NCBI GenBank assembly: GCA_019638455.1
Contig: JAHBTU010000004.1
Coordinates: 248,001-312,000, forward strand
DNA from: Saprospiraceae bacterium
GTDB lineage: Bacteria; Bacteroidota; Bacteroidia; Chitinophagales; Saprospiraceae
Reading direction: 5' to 3'
DNA: 64,000 nt
A program made the translations under genes and the position numbers. Below are positions 23,001 to 29,991 of this stretch, one piece after another (the first letter of the stretch is position 1; every line of letters begins with the position of its first letter). The notes beneath the pieces are model-generated. The model ran no database searches and was not told the DNA's origin. It saw only the letters and a list, made by a program, of their open reading frames with translations.

Positions 23001-24560
23001 CACGCTGTCGCTTAGTTTGGGGCGGTTGGCCAGTTCAAAGTTTAGGTTGTCCGTGAACGTCTGCGGGTTGCCGGCATTTTCGGCCTTGATGTAGAGGATG
23101 CAAGGGTCGAGTGTTTTGCTGTTGTCGTAGGTAAACTGGATGAAGGCATCCTGAATGACGGCGCCCTGCGGCACATCTATGTTGTTGAACCGCACGCCCA
23201 CGATCTGCTTGGAGTCGGGGTTGGACGTGCTCTCCTGCACGAGTTCCAGGTCGCTGGAAGCGATGTCGTGCTCACCAGTGATAACATATTCCTCCATGTC
23301 GTCCGTGGCGCTGTCCACATGCTTGGCAAACGTGGTCACGTTGGCGTACTGGATAATGAGTTCGGGCGCATAGCCCAAGTTGCCGTGGCCTTCGGCGCCT
23401 TCGTACGATTCGGCCTCGCGCGTGCCCTCGCCAGTAAGGTAGAAAGCCATGGCGTTGCCGGACACCCAGTCGGGGCGGCTGACCAATTTCTGCACCAGCG
23501 CGGCAATGTCGGACGACAGCTGCGCGGGGCCACGGGTGCCTGTGCTGCCGCCGGCCCAACTGGGCACTACCCATTCCACGCTGTCGCTTAGTTTGGGGCG
23601 ATTGGCCAGTTCAAAGTTCAGGTTGTCGGTGAAGGTTTGCGGGTTGCTGCTGTCCTCTGCTTTAAAGTAAAGGATGCAGGGGTCGAGCGTCTTGCTGTTG
23701 TCGTAGGTGAATTGAATTTTGGCCGACAGAATGACGGCGCCTTGCGGCACGTTGACGGTGGCAAAGCGCAGGCCCACGATTTGTTTGCTGTCGGGGTTGG
23801 AAGTGTTTTCCTGCACGAGTTCCAGGTCGCTGGAGGCGATGTCGTGTTCGCCCGTCAGGACGTACTCTTCCATGTCGTCGGTAGCGGAGCTGACCAAACT
23901 GGATGTGGTCAGGGCGGGCAGGTAGGTGATGATGAGCTCGGGGGCGTACTGGAGGTTGCCGTGCCCTTCGGCGCCTTCATACGATTCGGCCTCGCGGGTT
24001 CCTTCGCCGGTGATGTAAAAAGCCATGGCGTTGCCCGCCGACCAGCCGCTTTGGTTGACCAATTGCTGCACCAGCGCGGCGATGTTGGTCGAGCGCTGCG
24101 CCGGGCCGCGGGTGCCTGTGCTGCCACCGGCCCAGCTGGGCACCGTCCATTCCACATAGTCGGGAAACTTCGGGCGGTTGGCCAGTTCAAAATAGAGGTC
24201 GTTGGTGAAGGTTTGTGGGTTGGGGTTTTTCTCGGCCCAGATGTTCAGGATGCATGGGTCGAGCGTCTTGCTGTTGTCGTAGGTGAATTGGATGTGCGCC
24301 GACAGGATGATGGCGCCGGGCGGCACGTTGACGGAGGCAAAGCGCAGGCCCACAATCTGTTTGGAGTCCGGGTTGGAAGTGCTTTCCTGCACCAGTTCCA
24401 GGTCGCTGGAGGCGATGTCGTGTTCGCCGGTCAGGACATACTCTTCCATGTCATCGGTATCGGCACTGACAAAGGTGCTGACTGTGACCTGTGACCAGAC
24501 AGCCGAAGTCCATGCCGCGAGAAAGAGTGATAGTGCGAAGGGTAATAATTTTCTGTACAT
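20073..24560 (-). CDS. Giant secreted PhoX-domain (DUF839) protein with repeated beta modules and T9SS tail
   Basis: A 1495-residue protein. The signal peptide is residues 1-24. Three near-identical modules follow with a spacing of about 191 residues, each opening with TDDMEEYVxTGEHDIASSDLELVQE and closing with REAESYEGAEGHGNL. Two related beta-sandwich modules (about 604-957, each with a RRDDGVIVYVNGTE-like block) come next. A PhoX/DUF839 domain starts near 985 with GVVTINHET and NCSGGITPWGTILTCEE (about 1080-1096), blocks conserved in Ca2+/Fe-dependent PhoX alkaline phosphatases. A type A T9SS tail (VSPNPNNGNF onward, from about 1414) ends the protein. It is likely a cell-surface or released phosphatase or esterase; full metal-ligand conservation was not checked. 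PhoX enzymes are usually about 500-700 residues. Confidence 0.85.
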   Translation of the reverse strand: MYRKLLPFALSLFLAAWTSAVWSQVTVSTFVSADTDDMEEYVLTGEHDIASSDLELVQESTSNPDSKQIVGLRFASVNVPPGAIILSAHIQFTYDNSKTLDPCILNIWAEKNPNPQTFTNDLYFELANRPKFPDYVEWTVPSWAGGSTGTRGPAQRSTNIAALVQQLVNQSGWSAGNAMAFYITGEGTREAESYEGAEGHGNLQYAPELIITYLPALTTSSLVSSATDDMEEYVLTGEHDIASSDLELVQENTSNPDSKQIVGLRFATVNVPQGAVILSAKIQFTYDNSKTLDPCILYFKAEDSSNPQTFTDNLNFELANRPKLSDSVEWVVPSWAGGSTGTRGPAQLSSDIAALVQKLVSRPDWVSGNAMAFYLTGEGTREAESYEGAEGHGNLGYAPELIIQYANVTTFAKHVDSATDDMEEYVITGEHDIASSDLELVQESTSNPDSKQIVGVRFNNIDVPQGAVIQDAFIQFTYDNSKTLDPCILYIKAENAGNPQTFTDNLNFELANRPKLSDSVEWVVPSWAGGSTGTRGPAQRTTNIGALVQQLVNRPDWNPGNSMAFYFTGQGTREAESYEGAEGHGNLTYAPEIIIRYLGGGGGTPVAPVGAFPVEKGRVWSWYADDTAPAANWTALTFNDTTWNFGPAELGYGDGDEATVIPFGPDASNKWPVSYFRHKFIYNPNQYGVDSLIFLLKRDDGAVVYLNGTELFRDNVAAGPVGHTTLAAAAVEGAAENEFLRIAAPAANLKNGLNVLAVSVHQHTVNSDDLSFDLQVTEKKPRLDPGVFPLTKNSIWAFWDKGSVDNNWNQPGFDFSDWDYGQGPLGYGDPVNTVVGFGPNTNNKYITTWFRKDINLPNLAILPDTVVFNIRRDDGVIVYVNGTEIIRDNMPAGPIDDNTWATSIIAGSDETTYYTFPLPKTVFSTGINAIAARVHQRDGTSSDLSFDLEITVAPKAPDVAAGCFGSDDTHISCFTSVSPLGPRPTGLTIPGTHRFQKIIEQGDSYTKQVPGIPFVNIPGNNDFTAFVGRNGSSTEGVVTINHETTPGGVTIADVRYDATNRRWIIDTTQAVNFYTNDIVGTSRNCSGGITPWGTILTCEETFVAGDANSDGYMDYGWIVEIDPWTKQVKQYGNNKKEKLWAMGRMSHENAAPHPDSVRVYYAEDGGTSCVYKFVADQKANLYSGKLYVLRLNNPLQSGAPTGTTGTWVQVPNTTQSERNNTNFLAASLGGTSFNGPEDVEYHPIDDRIYFTSKGNNRVYRFKDDGSTVSEFIEYVGNASYQINYGTGIATEPWGAGNDNLTVDDRGNLWVLQDGSNDHLWMVTPSHTQFQPDVLLFARTPNGSEPCGFHFTPDNRFGFLSIQSPSATNAVTFQLDINGDTLRFDRSTSVIVARSEVLSGTVSVAQAPDQTLELTVSPNPNNGNFALTFDLDSAAPFQASLVDAQGRLVQQFNNNLPAGAHRIDLQLEAYQVPNGLYFLVVQAGARTTTKRMVIQR

Positions 24561-24724
24561 AAGAGTGAGAAAGAATAGTGAGCGGCAAAACTCCGAACAC
24601 CTCTTCCCCACGCCGTTAAGCCCTTATTAAGTTTGGGTCAAGTTATTGTGAGGTTTCATAATAGCCTGTACCACAGGGAGTAAGGTATGTGAGAGTTTTT
24701 TTCACAAGTATCTTTCTCCCAGTT

Positions 24725-24790
24725 CACACGACTGGATATTGTTGTTTTTTGACACAACCCTGTCTCATTCCAAAAATGTCTAGTAGTGTG
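24725..24790. mobile_element. Family D element, internally shortened copy 5 (66 bp)
   Basis: The left end CACACGACTGGATATT and right end AAAATGTCTAGTAGTGTG match the family D termini, but the interior is only about 30 bp and differs from the other copies. CTCCC occurs at the start of both 9-bp flanks (24716 and 24791), a decayed duplication at best. Confidence 0.55.
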
Positions 24791-24796
24791 CTCCCG

Positions 24797-24843
24797 CTAT
24801 TCTCGGTTTGTAAGAGGTGGCATCTTTTGAAAAACGAAAAAGG
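24797..24843. repeat. Family G repeat, copy 1
   Basis: These 47 bp match 46493-46540 in reverse orientation at about 42 positions. Immediately after it, GGTGACATCTC and GAGATGTCACC (24842-24873) form a perfect 11-bp hairpin that has no counterpart at the other copy, where family A adjoins instead. Confidence 0.65.
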
Positions 24844-24956
24844 TGACATCTCGACTGGTTTATGAGATGTCACCCCTCCATTCTTCCGGGATGATACCTC
24901 AGAACCCGACAAAGCGAGAATCGCTGACCTTCTCCTTGCCTGATGGCACTAAATTA

Positions 24957-25015
24957 TAGACTTGTGGCGGTGGAGGGCTTTCTCTTTACCAAATGCCTTC
25001 ACCGCCACAAGTCTA
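24957..25015. repeat. Family E short palindrome (59 bp)
   Basis: TAGACTTGTGGCGGTGGAGG and the inverted CTTCACCGCCACAAGTCTA form a long hairpin with a 17-base loop. These are the termini of family E without its 160-bp interior. It lies 46 bp after the stop of the oxidoreductase gene at 25062 and could act as its terminator. Confidence 0.7.
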
Positions 25016-25061
25016 CGTTCATAGATGCCTACCCACACGAAATCACGAAGAACCAAGATTC

Positions 25062-25754
25062 TTAATGTGCCACCTTCAAATGAAAATTGAACATCGGTGT
25101 TTGCAGCACCCCGTAAAGGCGCACCCAAATGGGCAATATCTGCTCTGTGCCTCGTGCGGTCGTGATGTCGCCCAAATCAAGGATGTTGTGAGCCGCCCAT
25201 CCAAAACTCTTGAGCACTTCCACGACTTGGGCTTTGGCATCCGCATCGTTGCCACTGACGAAAATCGTGTGGTCGCCGGGAATGATGCTGGGGTTGACCA
25301 TGATGGGATTGGTCACAGTGTTCAACGTTTTTACCACTTTCAAAGTCGGAAAGGCCGCTTGAATTTGTTCGCCCAGACTGTCGGTATTGCTAACGAACAA
25401 TGAAGGCGGGAAGCCTTTTGAAAAATCCAAGGGATTCGTGATGTCGAGCAGGATTTTGCCCGACAGGTTGGCCTCGCCTGCCTGTTTTAAGCTTTCAATG
25501 GCGGCAAAGCCGTTCATGGCGTGCACGATGATGCCATCCGAAAAAGCGGCCGCTTCTGAGTAGTTCACCAACTTGATGTGCGGGTTTTGCGTGGCCCAAG
25601 TGCCAATGGCTGGGTTGCCCCAAGCATCGGGAGTGGTGCGCGACAGGCTTTCCGCCACATTGCGGGTGCCCATCACGACTTCATGGCTCAAACCTGCCAA
25701 ACGACCAGCCAGTGTTTGACCAACAGAACCTGTTCCGAGAACTGCGATTTTCAT
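25062..25754 (-). CDS. NAD(P)-binding oxidoreductase, F420-dependent NADP reductase-like
   Basis: A 230-residue Rossmann-fold protein. The dinucleotide-binding glycine motif is at the very N-terminus (MKIAVLGTGSVGQTLAGRL) and is followed by VMGTRN, the adenosine-ribose strand-loop typical of the F420-dependent NADP+ oxidoreductase / NADP_OxRdtase superfamily. Many Bacteroidota members of this family do not use F420, and the physiological substrate is unknown. The start at MKIAVLG is preferred because the upstream 18 codons would precede the glycine motif with non-family sequence. It is divergent from an HxlR regulator, a common arrangement in which the regulator controls the oxidoreductase. 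Confidence 0.85.
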   Translation of the reverse strand: MKIAVLGTGSVGQTLAGRLAGLSHEVVMGTRNVAESLSRTTPDAWGNPAIGTWATQNPHIKLVNYSEAAAFSDGIIVHAMNGFAAIESLKQAGEANLSGKILLDITNPLDFSKGFPPSLFVSNTDSLGEQIQAAFPTLKVVKTLNTVTNPIMVNPSIIPGDHTIFVSGNDADAKAQVVEVLKSFGWAAHNILDLGDITTARGTEQILPIWVRLYGVLQTPMFNFHLKVAH

Positions 25755-25768
25755 GCTGCGAATTTTTT

Positions 25769-25800
25769 TTGCTGAAACAAAGAATTTGGCTATACCTTTG
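25769..25800 (+). promoter_or_regulatory. Candidate promoter for the HxlR gene
   Basis: TTG at 25769-25771, 21 bases, then TACCTTTG at 25793-25800: a full match to the Bacteroidota consensus. It would give a leader of about 180 bases before the ATG at 25987 and would overlap the oppositely oriented promoter at 25823-25854. Confidence 0.4.
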
Positions 25801-25822
25801 TAAGCCACTGTAAAAAGTATAG

Positions 25823-25854
25823 CAAAGGTGGGTCAAGATGCCGATACTTGTCAA
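25823..25854 (-). promoter_or_regulatory. Candidate promoter for the oxidoreductase gene
   Basis: On the minus strand TTG (25852-25854) is followed after 21 bases by CACCTTTG (25823-25830), one mismatch from TAnnTTTG. Transcription would start about 60 bp before the ATG at 25754. Confidence 0.45.
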
Positions 25855-25895
25855 TAGGCTGTCAAGTTTGACAGTGACTGTCGGAAGTGACAAGT
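25846..25895. promoter_or_regulatory. Candidate HxlR operator: two nested inverted repeats
   Basis: CTGTCAA-GT-TTGACAG (25859-25874) is a perfect 7-bp inverted repeat. It is enclosed by ACTTGTCA (25846-25853) and TGACAAGT (25888-25895), also perfectly inverted. The left arm overlaps the -33 region of the oxidoreductase promoter candidate. Dimeric HxlR proteins bind such sites near their own divergent genes. Confidence 0.5.
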
Positions 25896-25986
25896 TTGCT
25901 GAATGCGAATAGGTTAGAGCGGAAAAAATGTCAAAAAAATTTTTTCGAGGTCATACATCACACACCAAACAGGCGTAAAAACAGCC

Positions 25987-26373
25987 ATGCTCATCAACGG
26001 AGAAGAACAAGTCATTCAACTAAGAGGCGAGACCTTTCACTGCGCCCTTGATGTCACCATGCACTTCATCGGCGGCAAATGGAAAACCGTGGTGCTGTGG
26101 TATTTGCGCAACGGCAAAAAGCGATTTAGCGAGCTAAAGAAGCTCATTCCCGACATCACCGAAAAAATGCTGAGCCTCCAACTCAAAACTTTGGAAGAAG
26201 ACGGGTTGGTGAGGCGCACGGTCTATCCAGAGGTGCCGCCACGGGTCGAGTACGAACTCACCGATTTTGGCCGCACGACCGTGCCCATGTTGGAGGAAAT
26301 CGCCAAATGGGGGCGAACATTGGGCAGTGTTGAAGGCAAGATGGTTCGGAAAGAGGAAGTCGAGGGGCATTGA
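25987..26373 (+). CDS. HxlR family transcriptional regulator
   Basis: A 128-residue winged-helix regulator. CALDVTMHFIGGKWKTVVLWYLRNGKKRFSELKKLIPDI is the hallmark HxlR N-terminal block, with the conserved cysteine and GGKWK, followed by KMLSLQLKTLEEDGLVRRTVYPEVPPRVEYELT, the recognition helix and wing. Members sense redox state or reactive aldehydes in several bacteria. The divergent NAD(P)-binding oxidoreductase is the probable target, given the nested inverted repeats between the two genes. The DUF2306 gene on the other strand ends 17 bp beyond its stop. Confidence 0.93.
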   Translation: MLINGEEQVIQLRGETFHCALDVTMHFIGGKWKTVVLWYLRNGKKRFSELKKLIPDITEKMLSLQLKTLEEDGLVRRTVYPEVPPRVEYELTDFGRTTVPMLEEIAKWGRTLGSVEGKMVRKEEVEGH

Positions 26374-26389
26374 GGAACATTGGGCGGCT

Positions 26390-26899
26390 TCACTCCCCTC
26401 GAAACTTGCTATCCCATTTATCCCTTAGCCGAAAAAAAGCGAAAGCACCGATGGCCATGGTCAGCCCCACCGCCAAGCCCGACATCTGGTAAAAGACCTT
26501 GTTGGGAACACCGCTTTCGATGACGATTTTTGGCAGCCTGACCATCGTCTCAGCCGCAAATGCACCATAAAGCCCCATCACGCTCCAATACATGAATGAC
26601 AGATGCAAAGAGATGTACTGCTTGCGAGGCCATTTGGACAAGATGGGCCACAACCCACACGCGATCGTAAGGGCGCTGACCACCGCCATCCAATGAAAAA
26701 TGCCCCAATTGTGGAACAATCGGTAAATCATGAACGCCGTGCTCAAGAGCACCACCATGCTCAACGCATAGAGATAGCCGATTCTCTTGTGCGCAACCGT
26801 CCCCTTTTCGAGCCACAAAACAAGGGTGCCGGCGACGAGCGCAATCACGGACGCAAACAGATGTACCCATCCCCATGCGTCGCTCACCAAGTGTTGCAT
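26390..26899 (-). CDS. DUF2306-like integral membrane protein
   Basis: A 169-residue protein with about five transmembrane helices: WVHLFASVIALVAGTLVLW, IGYLYALSMVVLLSTAFMIY, MAVVSALTIACGLWPIL, LSFMYWSVMGLYGAFAAE and LAVGLTMAIGAFAFF. The conserved HK-R-GY motif after helix 1 and HLSFMYWS in helix 4 are typical of DUF2306 proteins, whose function is unknown. It lies next to the HxlR regulator but on the opposite strand. Family E long copy 2 begins 20 bp upstream of its start codon. Confidence 0.8.
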   Translation of the reverse strand: MQHLVSDAWGWVHLFASVIALVAGTLVLWLEKGTVAHKRIGYLYALSMVVLLSTAFMIYRLFHNWGIFHWMAVVSALTIACGLWPILSKWPRKQYISLHLSFMYWSVMGLYGAFAAETMVRLPKIVIESGVPNKVFYQMSGLAVGLTMAIGAFAFFRLRDKWDSKFRGE

Positions 26900-26918
26900 T
26901 GTTTGTTCGGTTGGTTAT

Positions 26919-27081
26919 TAGACTTGTTGCGGTGGAGGCCTTTGGCGAAGGGAAAGTCCTTTTTCCGACTGGCTTCGTTAAATTTTTCGCCGAATAGGCC
27001 CGATTTCGACTGCAAAATTTGCCTTGCCAGTCGAAAAAATGACAATCCCCTTCACTCAAAGCCCTCCCCGCAATAAGTCTA
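26919..27081. repeat. Family E palindromic repeat, long copy 2 (163 bp)
   Basis: It starts TAGACTTGTTGCGGTGGAGG and ends in the inverted CAATAAGTCTA. It matches 13949-14112 along its full length in the opposite orientation. Its right-hand TA overlaps the neighbouring gene: the TAG stop codon of the regulator at 27079-27081 is formed by the element terminus. Confidence 0.85.
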
Positions 27082-27360
27082 TTCAAAATATGACTTCAGG
27101 TCTTTGTAAAAAGCATCGAACGCTTCCACACCTTTCTCCGTAATCCGGCAGATGGTGAGCGGGTAATTGTTGCGGTAGGTCTTCTCCACTTCGATGTAGC
27201 CAGCTTCCTGCAATTTGCTGATTTGTGCGCTCAGGTTGCCTGCTGTGGCCTCCGTTTGTTCTTTCAGCAAATTGAAATCCGCTTCACGCGCCACCATCAG
27301 GTACGACATGATGGCCAATCGCAATTGCGACAGGAGTAAAGGGTCCAGTTCCTTAAACAT
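27079..27360 (-). CDS. Winged-helix transcriptional regulator (HTH_34-like)
   Basis: A 93-residue DNA-binding protein. LDPLLLSQLRLAIMSYLMVAREADFNLLKEQTEATAGNLSAQISKLQEAGYIEVEKTY gives helix 1, the recognition helix and the wing, as in the ArsR/MarR-like HTH_34 group. Its start overlaps the end of the upstream membrane-protein gene by 8 bp, so translation is likely coupled, and the two probably form a regulator/membrane-protein pair. The last codons (SYFE) are followed by a TAG stop that belongs to the end of repeat E, so the natural C-terminus may have been altered by that insertion. Confidence 0.88.
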   Translation of the reverse strand: MFKELDPLLLSQLRLAIMSYLMVAREADFNLLKEQTEATAGNLSAQISKLQEAGYIEVEKTYRNNYPLTICRITEKGVEAFDAFYKDLKSYFE

Positions 27361-27943
27361 GATGCTTGCGTGCTTTGTGGTTCAACCAATAACCCGGCAA
27401 AAGATAGCCCAGCACCACGGCCCCAGCTTCCACCAAGGAATGCTCGCGCACAGCAACGAACAGGCAAAGAGCAGCACCTGCCCAAAGCGTCAGACCGCCA
27501 AATACCAATGGGCGAAACCGAATGAGGATGCCAGACATGAACGTGGCAAATCCCGCCAAGACGAGTACCATAGGGACCGGGGGGATTTGTCTCAAAACGC
27601 TAATGACCAATGTCAAAACCAGCGAGATGCCGAAACCAAGCCATAGGTAGCCGTACAGCTCGCGCACGATGTTTTTTTCCTGTTGTTTCTGGTCGCGCCG
27701 CCATTCGTATATCAACGAACCCGGTGCGCCAATCAAAGGCATAACCATCCATGCCAAATGAGCCCGTTCCCCGTAGCCATTCACCAGCATATAGTATTCA
27801 GCCAGACAAGCGACCACTACCAGCCAGCCCCACCACAAAAATTGAAACCCGTTTTCTCCTACCCCGCGCTTGGCAAGGTCAATGGTCTCGCGGATGAGGC
27901 GCAGGCTTTCCTGCGGATTGAGTGTTTTTTCTTCTTGTTGCAT
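27353..27943 (-). CDS. Membrane protein partnered with the winged-helix regulator
   Basis: A 196-residue protein with a short cytoplasmic helix (ESLRLIRETIDLAKRGVGENGF) followed by about six transmembrane segments, including FLWWGWLVVVACLAEYYML and LYGYLWLGFGISLVLTLVISVL. The family is unrecognised beyond resemblance to small membrane proteins found beside HTH_34 regulators in Bacteroidota. Because the regulator's start overlaps its stop, it is the first gene of a two-gene operon. The start is placed at MQQEEKTLN, since upstream codons lie in a low-complexity leader. Confidence 0.75.
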   Translation of the reverse strand: MQQEEKTLNPQESLRLIRETIDLAKRGVGENGFQFLWWGWLVVVACLAEYYMLVNGYGERAHLAWMVMPLIGAPGSLIYEWRRDQKQQEKNIVRELYGYLWLGFGISLVLTLVISVLRQIPPVPMVLVLAGFATFMSGILIRFRPLVFGGLTLWAGAALCLFVAVREHSLVEAGAVVLGYLLPGYWLNHKARKHHV

Positions 27944-28069
27944 GGAGAAAGAATTTGGTTTAGATTTTAAAATTTTGCACAAATGTAAAGTAGTTTATTT
28001 TTTAAACCAAATTTTTCGATAAAAAGACATTTTTCAAAGGACGAGTGGGCGTTTTTTTTTGGGGCCTGT

Positions 28070-28110
28070 GAAAAAAAAATGAGCCACCCCGAAATGCGGG
28101 ATGGCTCATT
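28070..28110 (-). terminator. Intrinsic terminator of the sus-like operon
   Basis: On the minus strand AATGAGCCATCCC pairs with GGGGTGGCTCATT across GCATTTC (28079-28110), followed by eight T (28072-28078 region). It is 26 bp after the stop of the SusE/F-like gene, the last gene of the operon. Confidence 0.85.
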
Positions 28111-28135
28111 GCAATGGCGTTTATGTTGCCTGATT

Positions 28136-29968
28136 TTAGTTGAACGAATACTCTCCCGTATTCACGTTGAACCGCACGTTGTACGTTCCGCCGGGAATCG
28201 GGATGTTCGGCCCGTTGGGCGTGGCAACGCCAGACGGGAAGCCGCTGCCGCCCCAGTTGTTGTCCCAGCTGTCGTTGGCGCGGAATTTTGCCTCGCCAGC
28301 CGTTAGCGTGATATTGAGGGTGACTACGCCGACCTCCGTGTTTTCGGCCATGTTGGTATCTGTGTCCCAGCCACCGGGCGTGGCGTTGCCGATGATGCCG
28401 ATAGAGGCGGGCGTGAAGCTGTATTCACCCGTGTTGGCATTGAAAGTGACGAAGTAAATGCCTTTCGAGACCGGGATGTTCGGGCCATTTTGGGTGCCTG
28501 TTCCGGTTGGGAAAGAGCCTGCGCCCCAGTTGATGTCCCAGCTGTTGTTGGCGCGGAATTTTGCCTCACCGTTGTTAAGCCCTATAATTAAGCTGAACGT
28601 GCCGTCGCCATTGGGTTTCATGGCCGTTTCGCTGTCCCAGCCGCCGGGTGTGGCGTTTCCGATGATGCCCACCGAGGCAATGCCCGCGTCTGGCTCAAAG
28701 TTGTAGGCACCTGTGCCGGGATTGAAGGTGATGGTGTAGGAGCCTGCCACTACGGGGATGTTAGGGCCGTTGAGCGTGGCGGTTCCCGTTGGAAAAGTGC
28801 TGCCACCCCAGTTGGTGCCCCAGCTTTTGTTGGCGCGGAATTTCACCTCGCCGTCGGTGAGGGTCATCTTGATTTCAAAATTGCCGCCACCGATGTTGGT
28901 CATTTCCGTGTCGGAGTCCCAGCCGGTGGGTGTGGCGCTGCCGATGATGCCGATGACGGGGTAACGCAGGAATTCGACGGTGTAGAGTCTTGATTTGTCG
29001 TTGAAAGTGATGGTGTAGTAAGCCTCGCCTTCGGGTGCGTTGAAAGTGATGTTGTTGCCAAACAGTTCGGCTCTGCCGTCACCGTCGTTGTCGCCCCAGT
29101 TTTGACCCATGAAGTTGGGGCCTTCGGAGAATTTGAACAGGTCGCCGGGGCGCAGCAGGATTTCATTCAAGACCCAAGTATTGTCAGCCACGAGGTTGAA
29201 CTTGTATTGGCTTCCTTGGAAGTTGTTGAACGAGCCGAGCAAATAGAGCGCGCTGGCGTTGCTGGCAAACGTGATAGCGGGCGTGAAACTATACGCGCCG
29301 CTCGGAAACTCGAAGCGCACTTTCCATGTGCCTGCCGGGACGGGTATGTTCGGGCCATCCTGTGTGCCTACGCCCGTGGGGAAACTGGAGGCTCCCCAGT
29401 TGACAGCCCATGCGTTGTCGGCGCGAAATTTCACCTCGCCGTCGGTGAGGGTGATGACGAGCTCATACACGCCGGGGCTGACCTCGGGCATATCCGTGTC
29501 TTCGCCCCATCCGCCCGGTGTGGCAGAGCCGATGATGCCGATATTTGGTTTGATGCCGATTTCAAAACCTGTGGTGCGCGATTGCGTCTTGCCTTTCGTA
29601 TCGGTGACGGAGACGACCAATTTGTATTTGCCGAGCGGAAGGCTTGCGGCATTGAACGAGCTGCCCTCAATCAGGAGAGAGTCGGCAGTGCCGGTGAGCG
29701 ATTGCGTTTTGGTGGCGATTTGTGTGCCTGCCTCATCGGTGAGCGTCACGGTGGAGGAGGCTAGCGTGGATACGCTGCCGGAGACGAACTTCACCACCAC
29801 ATCGAAATTTTGGCCGGAGCCGACGACGGCGCCATTGGCGGGTGTTATGCTGAACACGCCCGGCGGAAAGTCGGTGAGCGCGGCGAGGTCCAATTCTTCC
29901 TTTTTGCAGGCGAAGAACAGCACGAACGCGCCCAGCAGCAGGAGTGAATTTTTAAAAATATGCTTCAT
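28136..29968 (-). CDS. SusE/SusF-like outer-membrane glycan-binding lipoprotein with five modules
   Basis: A 610-residue lipoprotein (lipobox Cys21 in LLGAFVLFFACKKEE). After an N-terminal Ig-like SusE domain (about 30-150) come five SusE/F-type binding modules. Four are very similar, each opening IGIIGxATPxGWDxDTxM and containing EVKFRAxxxWxxNWG and FPTGxxTxxGPNIPV. The second module is diverged and has FNNFQGSQYKFNL. In Sus systems such proteins hold polysaccharide at the surface and feed SusC/D. The aromatic-rich motifs could be sugar-binding platforms; the ligand is unknown. It is the third gene of the susC-susD-susE/F operon, 23 bp after susD, and is followed by a strong terminator. Confidence 0.88.
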   Translation of the reverse strand: MKHIFKNSLLLLGAFVLFFACKKEELDLAALTDFPPGVFSITPANGAVVGSGQNFDVVVKFVSGSVSTLASSTVTLTDEAGTQIATKTQSLTGTADSLLIEGSSFNAASLPLGKYKLVVSVTDTKGKTQSRTTGFEIGIKPNIGIIGSATPGGWGEDTDMPEVSPGVYELVITLTDGEVKFRADNAWAVNWGASSFPTGVGTQDGPNIPVPAGTWKVRFEFPSGAYSFTPAITFASNASALYLLGSFNNFQGSQYKFNLVADNTWVLNEILLRPGDLFKFSEGPNFMGQNWGDNDGDGRAELFGNNITFNAPEGEAYYTITFNDKSRLYTVEFLRYPVIGIIGSATPTGWDSDTEMTNIGGGNFEIKMTLTDGEVKFRANKSWGTNWGGSTFPTGTATLNGPNIPVVAGSYTITFNPGTGAYNFEPDAGIASVGIIGNATPGGWDSETAMKPNGDGTFSLIIGLNNGEAKFRANNSWDINWGAGSFPTGTGTQNGPNIPVSKGIYFVTFNANTGEYSFTPASIGIIGNATPGGWDTDTNMAENTEVGVVTLNITLTAGEAKFRANDSWDNNWGGSGFPSGVATPNGPNIPIPGGTYNVRFNVNTGEYSFN

Positions 29969-29991
29969 GCTTTTTTTATTTTAATGATGAA

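Larger units (their letters stand above)
24561..25061. other. Intergenic region of 500 bp with several small repeats
   Basis: It contains family D copy 5 (24725-24790), family G (24797-24843), a perfect 11-bp-stem hairpin (24842-24873) and family E short copy (24957-25015). I see no gene. The promoter of the PhoX-like gene must lie in the part next to 24560. Confidence 0.75.
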
